DNA of 27,466 bases from assembly GCA_024277285.1 (NCBI GenBank), contig JAJRVM010000248.1, positions 1 through 27,466 on the forward strand. Direction: 5' to 3'. Shown piece after piece: positions 17,284 to 26,703 of this stretch. The first letter of the stretch is position 1. Each line of letters opens with the position of its first letter. The position numbers were made by a program, and so were the translations under genes. The stretch comes from Planctomycetota bacterium (GTDB taxonomy: Bacteria; Planctomycetota; Planctomycetia; Pirellulales; Pirellulaceae). The notes under the pieces were generated by a model, which did no database searches, was not told where the DNA came from, and saw nothing but the letters and a program-made list of their open reading frames with translations.

Positions 17284-18432
<1,149 letters not shown>

Positions 18433-18481
18433 TCAGTCGCGAGGCCAACGGTCACAACCATGTGTTAGCAAGAGCCACCTC

Positions 18482-19303
18482 TCACTCCGCACAGACGCGA
18501 ATCGGTTTGATATCAAACTTGGGGTTCTGGCCCAGGAACCGACATGGATTGTTATGAAACACTTCGATCGCATCCTGAAGCGAGTGACCTCGACGACGAA
18601 ACTCAAGAATGCACTCCTGCAGCGTGAACGGATCACTCGGCCCCCAATCGGCGGACGAATTGACCAGAATTCGATCGTGACCGTACTTTTCCAACAAGTC
18701 GACAGCCCGTTTGGGCGAGCATTTCGTAATGGGATAAAGTGTGGTCCCGACCCAGTACCCAGCATCTAACGGCGCGCGGATAGTATGCTCCTCCACATGA
18801 TCGATCCACACGCGTTGCGGGTCGATATCCATGTTCCGCAGCACATCGAGCGTTCGCCGAGTACCTCGCACTTTGTCTTGCAGATGGGGTGTGTGGATCA
18901 GCACCAGTTGATTGTGCTTGATCGCCATCTCCAACTGCTCTTCAAAGATCTCTTCTTCGTTCTTGGTTGTCTTGTGGAAGCCAATCTCGCCAACGCCCAA
19001 CACCGTCGGTTTGTCGAAAAACTCCGGCATGTGACGCATCACCTCTCGGCTCAGCGGCGGATTCTCTGCTTCTTTCGGGTTCACAGCGACCCAGCAGAAA
19101 TGGCGAATTCCATAATCAGCGGCCCTTGTCGGCTCGAATTCGCTGATCTGCCGAAAATAGTCGACAAACGTTTCGGGATACAGCCGATCAAATCCCGCCC
19201 AAAACGCCGGCTCGGCAACAGCCACGACGCCCGACATCGCCATCCGTTCGTAGTCCTGCGCCGTCCTGGCAATCCCATGATAATGGGGCTGTATGATCTG
19301 CAT
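18482..19303 (-). CDS. TatD-family metal-dependent hydrolase (ebo-cluster type)
   Basis: 273 residues from ATG 19303, with CGGAG 8 nt upstream; the frame is open to 19357 without a binding site. The TatD metal site is complete: HYH (His7, His9), GVGEIGFHK (Glu), VLIHTPHL (His), WIDHVEEHT (His) and NSSADWGPSDP (Asp). The sequence around PHYHGIARTAQDYERMAMSG, RGTRRTLDVLRN and NSSADWG is closer, by memory, to the TatD-like protein of ebo (eustigmatophyte/bacterial operon) clusters than to DNA-repair TatD. The 76-aa gene directly upstream fits that view. Other ebo genes (eboA, UbiA-type prenyltransferase, eboE) are not in the window. Cytoplasmic; the reaction is unknown. Confidence 0.75.
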   Translation of the reverse strand: MQIIQPHYHGIARTAQDYERMAMSGVVAVAEPAFWAGFDRLYPETFVDYFRQISEFEPTRAADYGIRHFCWVAVNPKEAENPPLSREVMRHMPEFFDKPTVLGVGEIGFHKTTKNEEEIFEEQLEMAIKHNQLVLIHTPHLQDKVRGTRRTLDVLRNMDIDPQRVWIDHVEEHTIRAPLDAGYWVGTTLYPITKCSPKRAVDLLEKYGHDRILVNSSADWGPSDPFTLQECILEFRRRGHSLQDAIEVFHNNPCRFLGQNPKFDIKPIRVCAE

Positions 19304-19390
19304 TGAGTTAGCTCCGCGTAGTTTCCAGCTGGTGGCTTCTAAACGCCCGAATCCCACCGCGTCGGCCGTGGAAGGCTGTAGGCCCCGGCA

Positions 19391-19621
19391 CTACGTATCA
19401 AGGTCGGAAAAAAGGTTCAACAACCGTTCACTGCGATCTGATGTCGCCTCGCGTTCGGCCAGCAGCGTCAGCGACTGGTAGATCTGGTCCAGCCGATCAT
19501 CTCCATCAGTAGTGCCTTGTTGAGCCGCACGGTCGTACCGATCCAGCATGGCGGCAATCTCGATCAACATGCAACGCGTGTCGAGATAGTAATGGTCGAG
19601 CACCTTTTCTGGCGTCAGCAT
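19391..19621 (-). CDS. Small conserved-looking acidic helical protein
   Basis: 76 residues from ATG 19621 (AAGGA 5 nt upstream); a GTG directly before it is the alternative start. The protein is predicted to be helical: LTPEKVLDHYYLDTRCMLIEIAAMLDRYDRA, then an acidic linker, then DQIYQSLTLLAE and a final RSERLLNLFSDLD. It has no signal peptide or membrane segment. It ends 87 bp before the TatD start on the same strand, so the two are probably co-transcribed. Short proteins with this LDRYxLxxRxxLLxIAAxLDR pattern are, in my memory, companions of ebo-type TatD genes. No function is assigned. Confidence 0.6.
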   Translation of the reverse strand: MLTPEKVLDHYYLDTRCMLIEIAAMLDRYDRAAQQGTTDGDDRLDQIYQSLTLLAEREATSDRSERLLNLFSDLDT

Positions 19622-19784
19622 CACGTTCCTTTCCGTTCCGTTCCCAAAGCCTTGACAGTGAATCTACCAGTCCGCTCTTCAAACGGCCAACCGGCAACCG
19701 AAGCTCCAAACTCGCCCGTCCAGCCCTATTCTAGCGGCCCAGCCCAACTACCGGTAGAACAGGCTCCAACCTCCCGGGCGCGGG

Positions 19785-20591
19785 CTACTGCTTGATCAGC
19801 ATTTGGATTTCGGTCAAGTAGTTCTTCGGATTCCCTTTGAATATCATGCCGGGGCCTTTGATGTAGACTTCGCGAGTCGGACACTCGACCTCATATCCAT
19901 GCTCCTTGATGAAGTCCGTAATCTTTTGGTACGAAGGGCCCAGTTGTTCATAGGGCCCTTTGTGCAACAACGTGACCGCCCGACCACCCGCCAGTTCACG
20001 CACTGAAATCCCCTCGACCTCCTTTCCCTTACGAATCGGCATGCATGCTTCAAAATCGGCGATCTCCTTGTATTCACAGTCGTAATGCAAGAGCATCGCC
20101 TTGCCGCAAATGTGGCGGCCAAACCGCTTGCCAATCTGCGCAAATCCTTTGCCGCAATCGGAGTACTTGGCCTTCATGCGTACGCCAGCGATCAAGATCG
20201 CCTCCAACTCTTTTTCTTCGACTTGAAAATCTGCCATCGCCATGGTCGTTCGAGCCTCCCGTTCTTTTGTAACGACTTGATTCAGAAGACGATCCACATC
20301 ACGAAATCGTTCTATTTTGGCGGTCACGTGCTGCCGCTGTCGGACCAGATAGTCCAAGATATCCGCCTCGTCGTCGTAGTGCGCCAAGATCTCCGTAATT
20401 TCGCTAAGCGTGAAATCCAGACCGCGCAGACGGGACACAATTCCAGCCACTTCCACCTTGCCCTGGTCATAGTATCGATACCCGGTCTGCTGATCGACGT
20501 GGGTCGGCACCAGAACTCCCTGCTGGTGATAGAACCGAAGGGTCTTGACCGTCAGGCCGGTGATCTTGGAAAACTCGCCAATATTGTACAT
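19785..20591 (-). CDS. MerR-family regulator with GyrI-like effector domain
   Basis: 268 residues. MYNIGEFSKITGLTVKTLRF and GYRYYDQGK form the winged helix-turn-helix of MerR proteins (residues 1-70), followed by a dimerising coiled coil (residues 75-115, LVRQRQHVTAKIERFRDVDRLL). Residues about 120-268 form a GyrI-like/BmrR-type small-molecule-binding domain ending GPGMIFKGNPKNYLTEIQMLI. Such proteins twist a long-spacer promoter to activate transporters or stress genes when they bind a hydrophobic ligand. It lies divergent from the Tat-exported protein gene at 20821 and upstream of the 76-aa gene; its targets are probably one of these or itself. AGGAAGAG lies upstream of the ATG. Confidence 0.88.
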   Translation of the reverse strand: MYNIGEFSKITGLTVKTLRFYHQQGVLVPTHVDQQTGYRYYDQGKVEVAGIVSRLRGLDFTLSEITEILAHYDDEADILDYLVRQRQHVTAKIERFRDVDRLLNQVVTKEREARTTMAMADFQVEEKELEAILIAGVRMKAKYSDCGKGFAQIGKRFGRHICGKAMLLHYDCEYKEIADFEACMPIRKGKEVEGISVRELAGGRAVTLLHKGPYEQLGPSYQKITDFIKEHGYEVECPTREVYIKGPGMIFKGNPKNYLTEIQMLIKQ

Positions 20592-20686
20592 CTTTCACTC
20601 TTCCTGGCTGTTGTGCGTCTTACTGCCGCCGAAGACGGTGAGGAGAGGGGGATTTCTTGGTATTTGCGTCTTAGCTTGTCAAACTC

Positions 20687-20716
20687 GTTCACCTGCGGGA
20701 CAAGCCCGCAGGGGTC
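20687..20716 (+). repeat. Single ACAAG-loop hairpin repeat
   Basis: A 30-bp unit has 8-bp arms CCTGCGGG and CCCGCAGG around the loop ACAAG, preceded by TTCA and followed by GGTC. It matches both ends of the REPIN-like element at 14789-14973 outside the stems, but its arms differ by compensated changes. It lies between the divergent MerR and NodB-like genes. Confidence 0.8.
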
Positions 20717-20820
20717 TGTGCCCCGCAGCTCGTTTGGGTTCGCGGCCATGTCTCGGTAGAATCAGGAGGCACCGGTAACGGACAGCAAGACAACTCTTTT
20801 TCCATTGGAGAGCATGAACC

Positions 20821-22197
20821 ATGCAGAATCTCTCACGACGCTCCTTCTTGAAATCGACCGGCGTGCTCGGTGCAACGACTTTCCTGACATCACACTCGCC
20901 CACGGCACAAGCTTCGGACACTGCACCCACGGCGCAGAAAATCGAAGTCCTCTATCCGCGCATGCGTGTTCCGACATCGTTCATCATTGATGATTCGACC
21001 TGCCTGGTAAATATGGGCCGGTTTTGCATGCCGCAGTTCTCCGCAGCATGGCCCAAGCGAGCGGACTACCAGAAACCGTGGAAGACGTGGCCCGTCGAGA
21101 TTCCCGATGCATTCGTGCGCGAGTTTGGCCAGTGGTCTGCCGAACATGGTGTGAAAGGCAAATACAGTATCGTCCCCTACCCCGCATGTGTCGGCTGGCT
21201 TGACCGGGAACTACCTGGCTGGTCACACAATGCGCTACAGGAAAGCCTCAAGCTGGTACGCGATCTGATGGTTCCCAACTGGGACATCCATCCGGAGATG
21301 ATCAGTCACACACGTGTAATCGACGTGAAGACCGGTCGCCCGATGCCAGATTGCAAGCCCGCAATGATGGAGAACTGGTACCCACAAACCCAGCTGAGTG
21401 TCGACCAGTTGTCCGCCTACCTGGCGTATGCACTGCAGATTCTGAAGAACTGCGACCTGCCCTGCGAAGGGATCACCACACCTGGTGGATTCGGTGGTCG
21501 CGTGAAATCGGAACTGTCTCAAGCAGTGCAAGAATCCGTTCGCGATGTCTACGGCGCCGAGATACCTCACTACTTCAAATACATCGCCAGCGGCAACGAA
21601 AGCACGCAGCCCAGAATCGAGCATCTCCATGACGCAGACACCGATCATCCTCGATTGACCGTCAGCATCTATGGCGGCACGGGCGATTGGTACGGAGGCT
21701 GGGACGGTGATAGAACACCCGAGGGTGACCGGTATTGTAACCGCGATGCCACGGCGGGGAGAATGGTCGAGCTGATTGACCGCAACGAACCGGCCATCAT
21801 GGTCTGCCACTGGGCCGGCATGTACACTCAAGGCACGAAACAGGGATTCGCTGCGTACCAGAAGGTCGTGACCGCATTGAACGAAAACCGAGCCGACCAG
21901 GTTATCTGGATGAAACTGAGTGAAATTGCGCGTTACTGGGCCGCGAAAGAACTGACGCGAGCAACCGTCACAGGTAACACCACCACACTCACAGCGCCGT
22001 TCGCTTGCCCCCTGTTCACGCTGCGAGTGCCTGGACAGCCTGACAGAGCACCCACGCTAGTCGCGGACGGAAAACAGGTAGCGCTACGCCAAGTCACCGC
22101 GCGCAAGGGACTCGAATCAGGTACATGGCTACGCGAAAAGGAATCCCTCGTGCTCTGTTTCGACCTGCCCAAAGGAGAGTCTGTTGTTAAGTGTTAG
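20821..22197 (+). CDS. Tat-exported protein with NodB-like deacetylase features
   Basis: 458 residues. LSRRSFLKSTGVLGATTFL at residues 4-22 is a textbook Tat signal. GGAG (20807-20810) lies 10 nt upstream of the chosen ATG. The mature part has VPTSFIIDDSTCLVN (Asp-Asp as in polysaccharide deacetylase motif 1), a Trp/Pro-rich segment, ITTPGGFGGR (position of the R-x-P-x-G motif), a repeated GDWYGGWDGDRTP, and IMVCHWAGM (possible motif 5 His). A small beta domain seems to follow at about 375-455. The order fits a NodB-type fold but the motifs are diverged, so this is a fold guess. It is 154 bp upstream of the GH127 gene on the same strand and may share its substrate. Confidence 0.55.
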   Translation: MQNLSRRSFLKSTGVLGATTFLTSHSPTAQASDTAPTAQKIEVLYPRMRVPTSFIIDDSTCLVNMGRFCMPQFSAAWPKRADYQKPWKTWPVEIPDAFVREFGQWSAEHGVKGKYSIVPYPACVGWLDRELPGWSHNALQESLKLVRDLMVPNWDIHPEMISHTRVIDVKTGRPMPDCKPAMMENWYPQTQLSVDQLSAYLAYALQILKNCDLPCEGITTPGGFGGRVKSELSQAVQESVRDVYGAEIPHYFKYIASGNESTQPRIEHLHDADTDHPRLTVSIYGGTGDWYGGWDGDRTPEGDRYCNRDATAGRMVELIDRNEPAIMVCHWAGMYTQGTKQGFAAYQKVVTALNENRADQVIWMKLSEIARYWAAKELTRATVTGNTTTLTAPFACPLFTLRVPGQPDRAPTLVADGKQVALRQVTARKGLESGTWLREKESLVLCFDLPKGESVVKC

Positions 22198-22312
22198 CGC
22201 AGCTTGGATACACACCCACTAACATCCACCGGTATTGTGCAGCGGAATCCGAGATGCGTGTTGAGCAGCGTGTTGTGCCGCGACAAAGTCCCCCATGCAA
22301 GCCACCACATTT

Positions 22313-22337
22313 CACGGCACGGAGTGCCGTGCCACAC
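22313..22337 (+). repeat. GGA-loop hairpin repeat
   Basis: CACGGCAC and GTGCCGTG form a perfect 8-bp stem around the loop GGA, followed by CCACAC. It lies 14 bp before the GH127 start codon and overlaps the codons of a spurious longer frame. It belongs to the same family as the units at 26523, 26548 and 26673. Confidence 0.8.
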
Positions 22338-22351
22338 TCGAGGTACCACCC

Positions 22352-25192
22352 ATGTTATTTCGCACTGCGCTATTGACCCTGGCTACGCTGGTGAGCACAA
22401 CCACGTTGGCCCAAACAGATGGCGGTTCGCTAGTCTTCGATTTCGATCCACACGCGACTTATAAATTCAGTGGCGTAGTAGGGGAACGTGTTGCTGCAAA
22501 TACCCAAGGCTGGCTGTTGCGCGCACCGGCCGCAAACCCCGGCATGCTGGCCATGTTCCGTCTGCGCGATCGCCAACCGACGCCAAACCTAGTCCCGTGG
22601 GCGGGCGAGTTTGTCGGCAAATATCTGCTCTCCGCGATCCAGGCATGTCGCATGAACGCCGATCCGAAACTGGCTCGACAGGTCAAAACGATTGTCGACG
22701 AACTGATCGCCAGCCAGGCGGATGACGGGTACTTGGGCCCTTTCCCCAAACAGGAGCGGTTACTCAAACACTGGGACCTGTGGGGGCACTACCACATCAT
22801 GCTGGCACTGTTGATGTGGCACCAGCAGACCGACGACCCCGCCGCGCTTGCCGCCACCTGCAAGGCAGCAGATTTGGCCTGCCACATCTACCTCGACGGT
22901 GATCGCCGTCCACGCGACGCGGGCTCGACGGAAATGAACTTGGCCATCATTCACGCGTTGGGCAAACTGTACCGCCAGACCGGCAAGGAACGATACCTGC
23001 AGCTGATGCGGCGAATCGAAAAAGACTGGGAATTGGAAGGGGATTACTTGCGCACCGGTTTGGCCGGCACCGAGTTCTACCAAACGCCCAAGCCACGCTG
23101 GGAAAGCCTGCCTGATCTGCAGGGATTGGTGGAGCTGTACCGAATCACCGGTCGACCAAAATACCGCACTGCGTTCCTTAATCACTGGCATAGCATCCGT
23201 CGCCTCGACCGGCGCAATACGGGTGGCTTTTCTTCGGGTGAACAGGCAACCGGCACGCCGTACGAGCCGACCGCAATTGAAACCTGCTGTACGATCGCGT
23301 GGATGGCCCTGACGGTCGACGCCCTGCGGCTTTCCGGCGACAGCATCGCGGCGGACGAACTCGAGCGATCGACGTTCAACGGCATGTTGGGCGCGCAGCA
23401 TCCGTCCGGTTGCTGGTGGACTTACAACACACCGATGAATGGCGTGCGCGAAGCATCACACGATACAATTGTCTTCCAATCACGCGCCGGTACGCCCGAC
23501 CTGAACTGCTGCAGTGTGAACGCGCCGCGTGGACTCGGCATGCTCTCGGAATGGGCACTCATGCGATCGGCAGGCGGTTTGATCGTCAACTACTACGGCC
23601 CGATGGAAGCTCAGTTGTCACTCGACGGCAGCTTTCCTGTGACTGTCCGTCAACAAACAACCTACCCCTTGGACGGCAAGATCACACTCGAATTGCAAAT
23701 CAAGGAACCGCGTGAATTCACATTGCAGTTGCGTATCCCCAAGTGGTCTCGACACACCCTCCTGCGCTGCTTCAGCCAGGGTAAACAGGTCCAAACCGCG
23801 TCATCGGCGATCAAGAACGCGAAAAGTGCTTCCGTGCCAATCCGCTCTGGTTCTTACTACACACTGCATCGCCGCTGGTTGCCGGGTGACAAGGTCGAGT
23901 TGAATCTCGACATGTCGCTGCGTTACGAAGCAGGTGGTGGCCAAATGGCGGGGAAGATGAGCGTATTTCGTGGACCGCTCTTGTTGGCGTACGACCTACT
24001 GCTCAACGATGGTGCCGCCGCGCCCTCCCCGCTGACGCCAAAGGATTTGAAGACGGCCCGTTTCTCCCGCCCATCACGGACCAGCACAGGAACGGCGTTC
24101 GGACGATTTCCACCATGGATTGTCGTCGACATTCCTAAGCCCAAGCGCGAAACGATTCGGCTGTGTGATTTCGCAAGCGCCGGTTCGCGTGGCAGTTCGT
24201 ATCTTTCATGGTTGCCGGCCGAACAAATCGTGCCACCACCGCCATTACCCATGTCACCACCGCCCAATTCCAAAGTACCGGCAGGCAGGATGTTGTTCAC
24301 AGTCCGCGACACCGCAGCCAATGCTCAAGACGCACACCTGAAAGTGGTCCTCGCGCCGACGGCCGATTTCAAGCAACCTCAACTCGAGTTCGTCGCAGAT
24401 GCGACCGAGCGAATCGTCGTTCCCGCAGACAAAGCGGAGCGTCTCAAGCCAAATGCGACCTATTTCTGGAGACTCGTAGCCCAGAACTCGTGGGGCGAGG
24501 CCGCAAGTCCCGCGCCACCGCGATGCTTGACAATCGATCCGACCCTGGCGCCGCTGACCGACCAAATGCTGACCCGCTACGGCGAGAACGCCGAGGGTGT
24601 GATCGTCGCCGCCGACCTGGCAGGAGACCCGGAACCCGAATTCGGGGCGCTCGCCACCGCCCGAAGCTGGAAGAAGGCAGAAGGAATTACCGGGCACCTC
24701 GACGCGGCGATCGAATTGGATGGCGGTAGTGGCATGTTAGTCTACACGCTGCGCGCGTTTCCGGCACGCGATTATTCCGTCTCGCTTTGGTGCATGCCAC
24801 GACGTGTGGAGGGCAGATTGGGCCAAATCTTCAGTGCCTGGAGCCGGGGGATGGACGACCCATTACGCATCTGCGTGCAAAACGGAAAACTCACCGCCCG
24901 CATCGAAGCTGCCGGCGTATTCTCCACCAAGCCAACCCCAATCCAAGCAGACACGTGGTACCATGTCTGCGCGGTAAAGCAAAGTGACTCGCTGACACTT
25001 TACCTTAACGGAACCAAGGTTGACACCATCGCGGTCCCCGCCGAAATCCGTTCCATGGCGCGCGACTTTGCCCTGGGCGGCAACCCGCACTTCACGGGCA
25101 GCAGCGAGCACTTAGCCTGCCGTGTTGCACGACTGAGACTCTTCGCTCGCGCACTCAGCAACGACGAAGTCAAAGCACTGGCAACACCGTGA
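22352..25192 (+). CDS. Exported GH127 beta-L-arabinofuranosidase-like protein with LamG-like tail
   Basis: 946 residues from ATG 22352 (GAGG upstream); 19 extra upstream codons overlap a hairpin repeat. Residues 1-20 are a Sec signal (LLTLATLVSTTTLAQ). Residues about 30-600 match GH127 (DUF1680): an (alpha/alpha)6 barrel with DDGYLGPFP, TGTPYEPTAIETCCTIAW (Glu310, Cys312) and DLNCCSVNAPRG (Cys386, Cys387). These correspond to the Zn-bound Glu-Cys-Cys-Cys site of HypBA1, where one Cys is the nucleophile. Residues about 640-730 form an FN3-like segment (PNATYFWRLVAQNSWGEA) and about 735-946 a LamG/concanavalin domain (SVSLWCMPRR, DTWYHVCAVKQ, LTLYLNGTKVD). It likely releases L-arabinofuranose from plant or glycoprotein glycans. 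Specificity is inferred. Confidence 0.85.
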   Translation: MLFRTALLTLATLVSTTTLAQTDGGSLVFDFDPHATYKFSGVVGERVAANTQGWLLRAPAANPGMLAMFRLRDRQPTPNLVPWAGEFVGKYLLSAIQACRMNADPKLARQVKTIVDELIASQADDGYLGPFPKQERLLKHWDLWGHYHIMLALLMWHQQTDDPAALAATCKAADLACHIYLDGDRRPRDAGSTEMNLAIIHALGKLYRQTGKERYLQLMRRIEKDWELEGDYLRTGLAGTEFYQTPKPRWESLPDLQGLVELYRITGRPKYRTAFLNHWHSIRRLDRRNTGGFSSGEQATGTPYEPTAIETCCTIAWMALTVDALRLSGDSIAADELERSTFNGMLGAQHPSGCWWTYNTPMNGVREASHDTIVFQSRAGTPDLNCCSVNAPRGLGMLSEWALMRSAGGLIVNYYGPMEAQLSLDGSFPVTVRQQTTYPLDGKITLELQIKEPREFTLQLRIPKWSRHTLLRCFSQGKQVQTASSAIKNAKSASVPIRSGSYYTLHRRWLPGDKVELNLDMSLRYEAGGGQMAGKMSVFRGPLLLAYDLLLNDGAAAPSPLTPKDLKTARFSRPSRTSTGTAFGRFPPWIVVDIPKPKRETIRLCDFASAGSRGSSYLSWLPAEQIVPPPPLPMSPPPNSKVPAGRMLFTVRDTAANAQDAHLKVVLAPTADFKQPQLEFVADATERIVVPADKAERLKPNATYFWRLVAQNSWGEAASPAPPRCLTIDPTLAPLTDQMLTRYGENAEGVIVAADLAGDPEPEFGALATARSWKKAEGITGHLDAAIELDGGSGMLVYTLRAFPARDYSVSLWCMPRRVEGRLGQIFSAWSRGMDDPLRICVQNGKLTARIEAAGVFSTKPTPIQADTWYHVCAVKQSDSLTLYLNGTKVDTIAVPAEIRSMARDFALGGNPHFTGSSEHLACRVARLRLFARALSNDEVKALATP

Positions 25193-25333
25193 TATGCAAC
25201 ACCGTGAAGTGCTGGGCCTCCGTCATCCTCGTGCCGGCGGAGCCATGACGGGTCAGCTACCGATCCGTTTACTCCAGGCCCCAGTTTGCTCCGGGCCCGA
25301 AGAGTCGAGCGAAAGAGTCTGCAATCACACCAC

Positions 25334-26290
25334 CTACTCCGTAATCTCTTCACCACCCGATGCGACATTGTCTTTGGTAAAGAGCCGTGTGGGAAGGATG
25401 ATCTGCTTGGGAACTTCTTCGCCCGCCAAGATCTTCAACGCGGTTTCAATCGCTTCTGGACCGCATGTGGGGTAGTAAAAGGTCGCGTCAATGATTCCTT
25501 CGGCCACATAGGGACGTCCCTCTGACGGCAACGCATCGATACCGATGAATACCATCTCGTCTTTGCGCCCCGCTGCCTGAGCGGCCAACACGGCGCCATG
25601 CGCAGCGGGATCGTTGTGCGCGTACACGGCATCGATCTTCGTATGAACGGCCAGCGCCGACTCCATTTCCTTTCGAGCCTTCGCTTCGTCCCATCCCATA
25701 TCCGCCTCGAAGACAACTTCAATATCGCTGTCCGCGATCGCGTCGCGGAACCCTGAGTGCCGGTCCTGGCCCGGAGTACTGGTCATCAACCCCTTCAATT
25801 CGACGATCTTGCCTTTGCCACCCAGTTTCTTCTTGAGCCATTCTCCCGCCGCCTTGCCGATCATCTTGTTGTCACCACCGATGAAGCAAGTGTATTCGTC
25901 ACCCAACAAGGCTCGGTCAAGCACAATAACGGGAATCCCCTTCTTGACCGCTTTGGCAACGGGAGCTGTAAGCGGTTGCGACTCTTTCGGACTAATGATG
26001 ATCAAGTCGACACCCGCGCTGACGAACTCTTCAACGTGCGCACGTTGTTTGAGCGTGTCATTTTGCGCGTCTTTGAAAATCACCTTCACATTGTCATGTT
26101 TAGCCGCAGCCTCTTTGATGTCGGCGTCCATCTGTACACGCCACGGTTCGCGCAAATTGCACTGACTCATACCTATTTCAAAAACGTCGGCGCCACCATT
26201 TTGCTTCTCATTCGATTGATTACACCCTGCCGACAACACCAACAAGACGGCAAGCAGACATGGGCCCAAGACGACGAAAGAGCGTTTCAT
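25334..26290 (-). CDS. CUT2-type sugar ABC transporter substrate-binding lipoprotein
   Basis: 318 residues from ATG 26290; GGGAGG lies 12 nt upstream, and a longer frame to 26374 has no signal. CLLAVLLVLSAGC (residues 11-23) is a lipoprotein signal with the lipidated Cys at 23. The rest is a type I periplasmic-binding fold of the ribose/galactose group: FEIGMSQCNLREPWRVQM, VDLIIISPKESQPLTAPV, GIPVIVLDRAL, YTCFIGGDNKMIG, GKIVELKGLM, AVYAHNDPAAHGA and VFIGIDALPSEG. It binds a monosaccharide for the permease encoded upstream on the same strand. The 413-bp gap to the permease holds repeats, unusual inside a transport operon. The ATPase gene must lie beyond the window. Confidence 0.9.
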   Translation of the reverse strand: MKRSFVVLGPCLLAVLLVLSAGCNQSNEKQNGGADVFEIGMSQCNLREPWRVQMDADIKEAAAKHDNVKVIFKDAQNDTLKQRAHVEEFVSAGVDLIIISPKESQPLTAPVAKAVKKGIPVIVLDRALLGDEYTCFIGGDNKMIGKAAGEWLKKKLGGKGKIVELKGLMTSTPGQDRHSGFRDAIADSDIEVVFEADMGWDEAKARKEMESALAVHTKIDAVYAHNDPAAHGAVLAAQAAGRKDEMVFIGIDALPSEGRPYVAEGIIDATFYYPTCGPEAIETALKILAGEEVPKQIILPTRLFTKDNVASGGEEITE

Positions 26291-26703
26291 GATGGACGAT
26301 GGCCTCCCAAGAATGCGGACGATGGAAAGTGCGGACGATGCGGTACGTATCAGACTTAGCGTATCAAGTCTCAATTATCACCATCATCTTACCTCAGATC
26401 GCTCATCAACACGATCAGGGGCGTCGTAGCTTGGGAATCTTTCCCAAGCATGGACAAGCTTCCGCCTGCTGAGACATTTCTATTGCCGTGAAGCGGACAC
26501 AAGACGCGAGCCGCCCGCCACGCCCGGGATGGAATCCCGGGCCACACAACGCCGCGGAGCGGCGTTCCACACTACGCAGCTTGGGAATCTTTCCCAAACA
26601 TGGACAAGCTTCCGCCTGCTGAGACATTTCTATTGCCGTGAAGCTGGCACAAGGCGCTAGCTGCCCACCATGCCCGGGATGGAATCCCGAGCCACAGCTC
26701 GCA
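26291..26703. other. Repeat-filled gap inside a transporter gene pair
   Basis: No gene is supported; the only frame of note merely translates the direct repeat twice. The left 130 bp (26291-26420) includes short GCGGACGATGG-like duplications near 26316-26341 and is the leader of the binding-protein gene. The rest is the 150-bp-offset repeat array described separately, ending 6 bp from the permease stop. Confidence 0.6.
26427..26697. repeat. Direct repeat of about 121 bp, offset 150 bp, with three hairpins
   Basis: Copy 1 (26427-26547) and copy 2 (26577-26697) differ at about 10 positions. Each starts with CTTGGGAA-TCT-TTCCCAAG (26430-26448 and 26580-26598, the second with one end mismatch) and ends with a GGA-loop hairpin, CCCGGGAT with ATCCCGGG or ATCCCGAG, at 26523 and 26673. 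A third GGA-loop hairpin with arms AACGCCGC/GCGGCGTT (26548-26566) sits between the copies, exactly abutting the first, so 26523-26572 is two 25-bp units head to tail. The array separates permease and binding-protein genes. Confidence 0.9.

Noticed and set aside
26415..26627. 70-residue frame containing the same 18-residue peptide twice
   Set aside because: It is the translation of the 150-bp-offset direct repeat and lacks a binding site.
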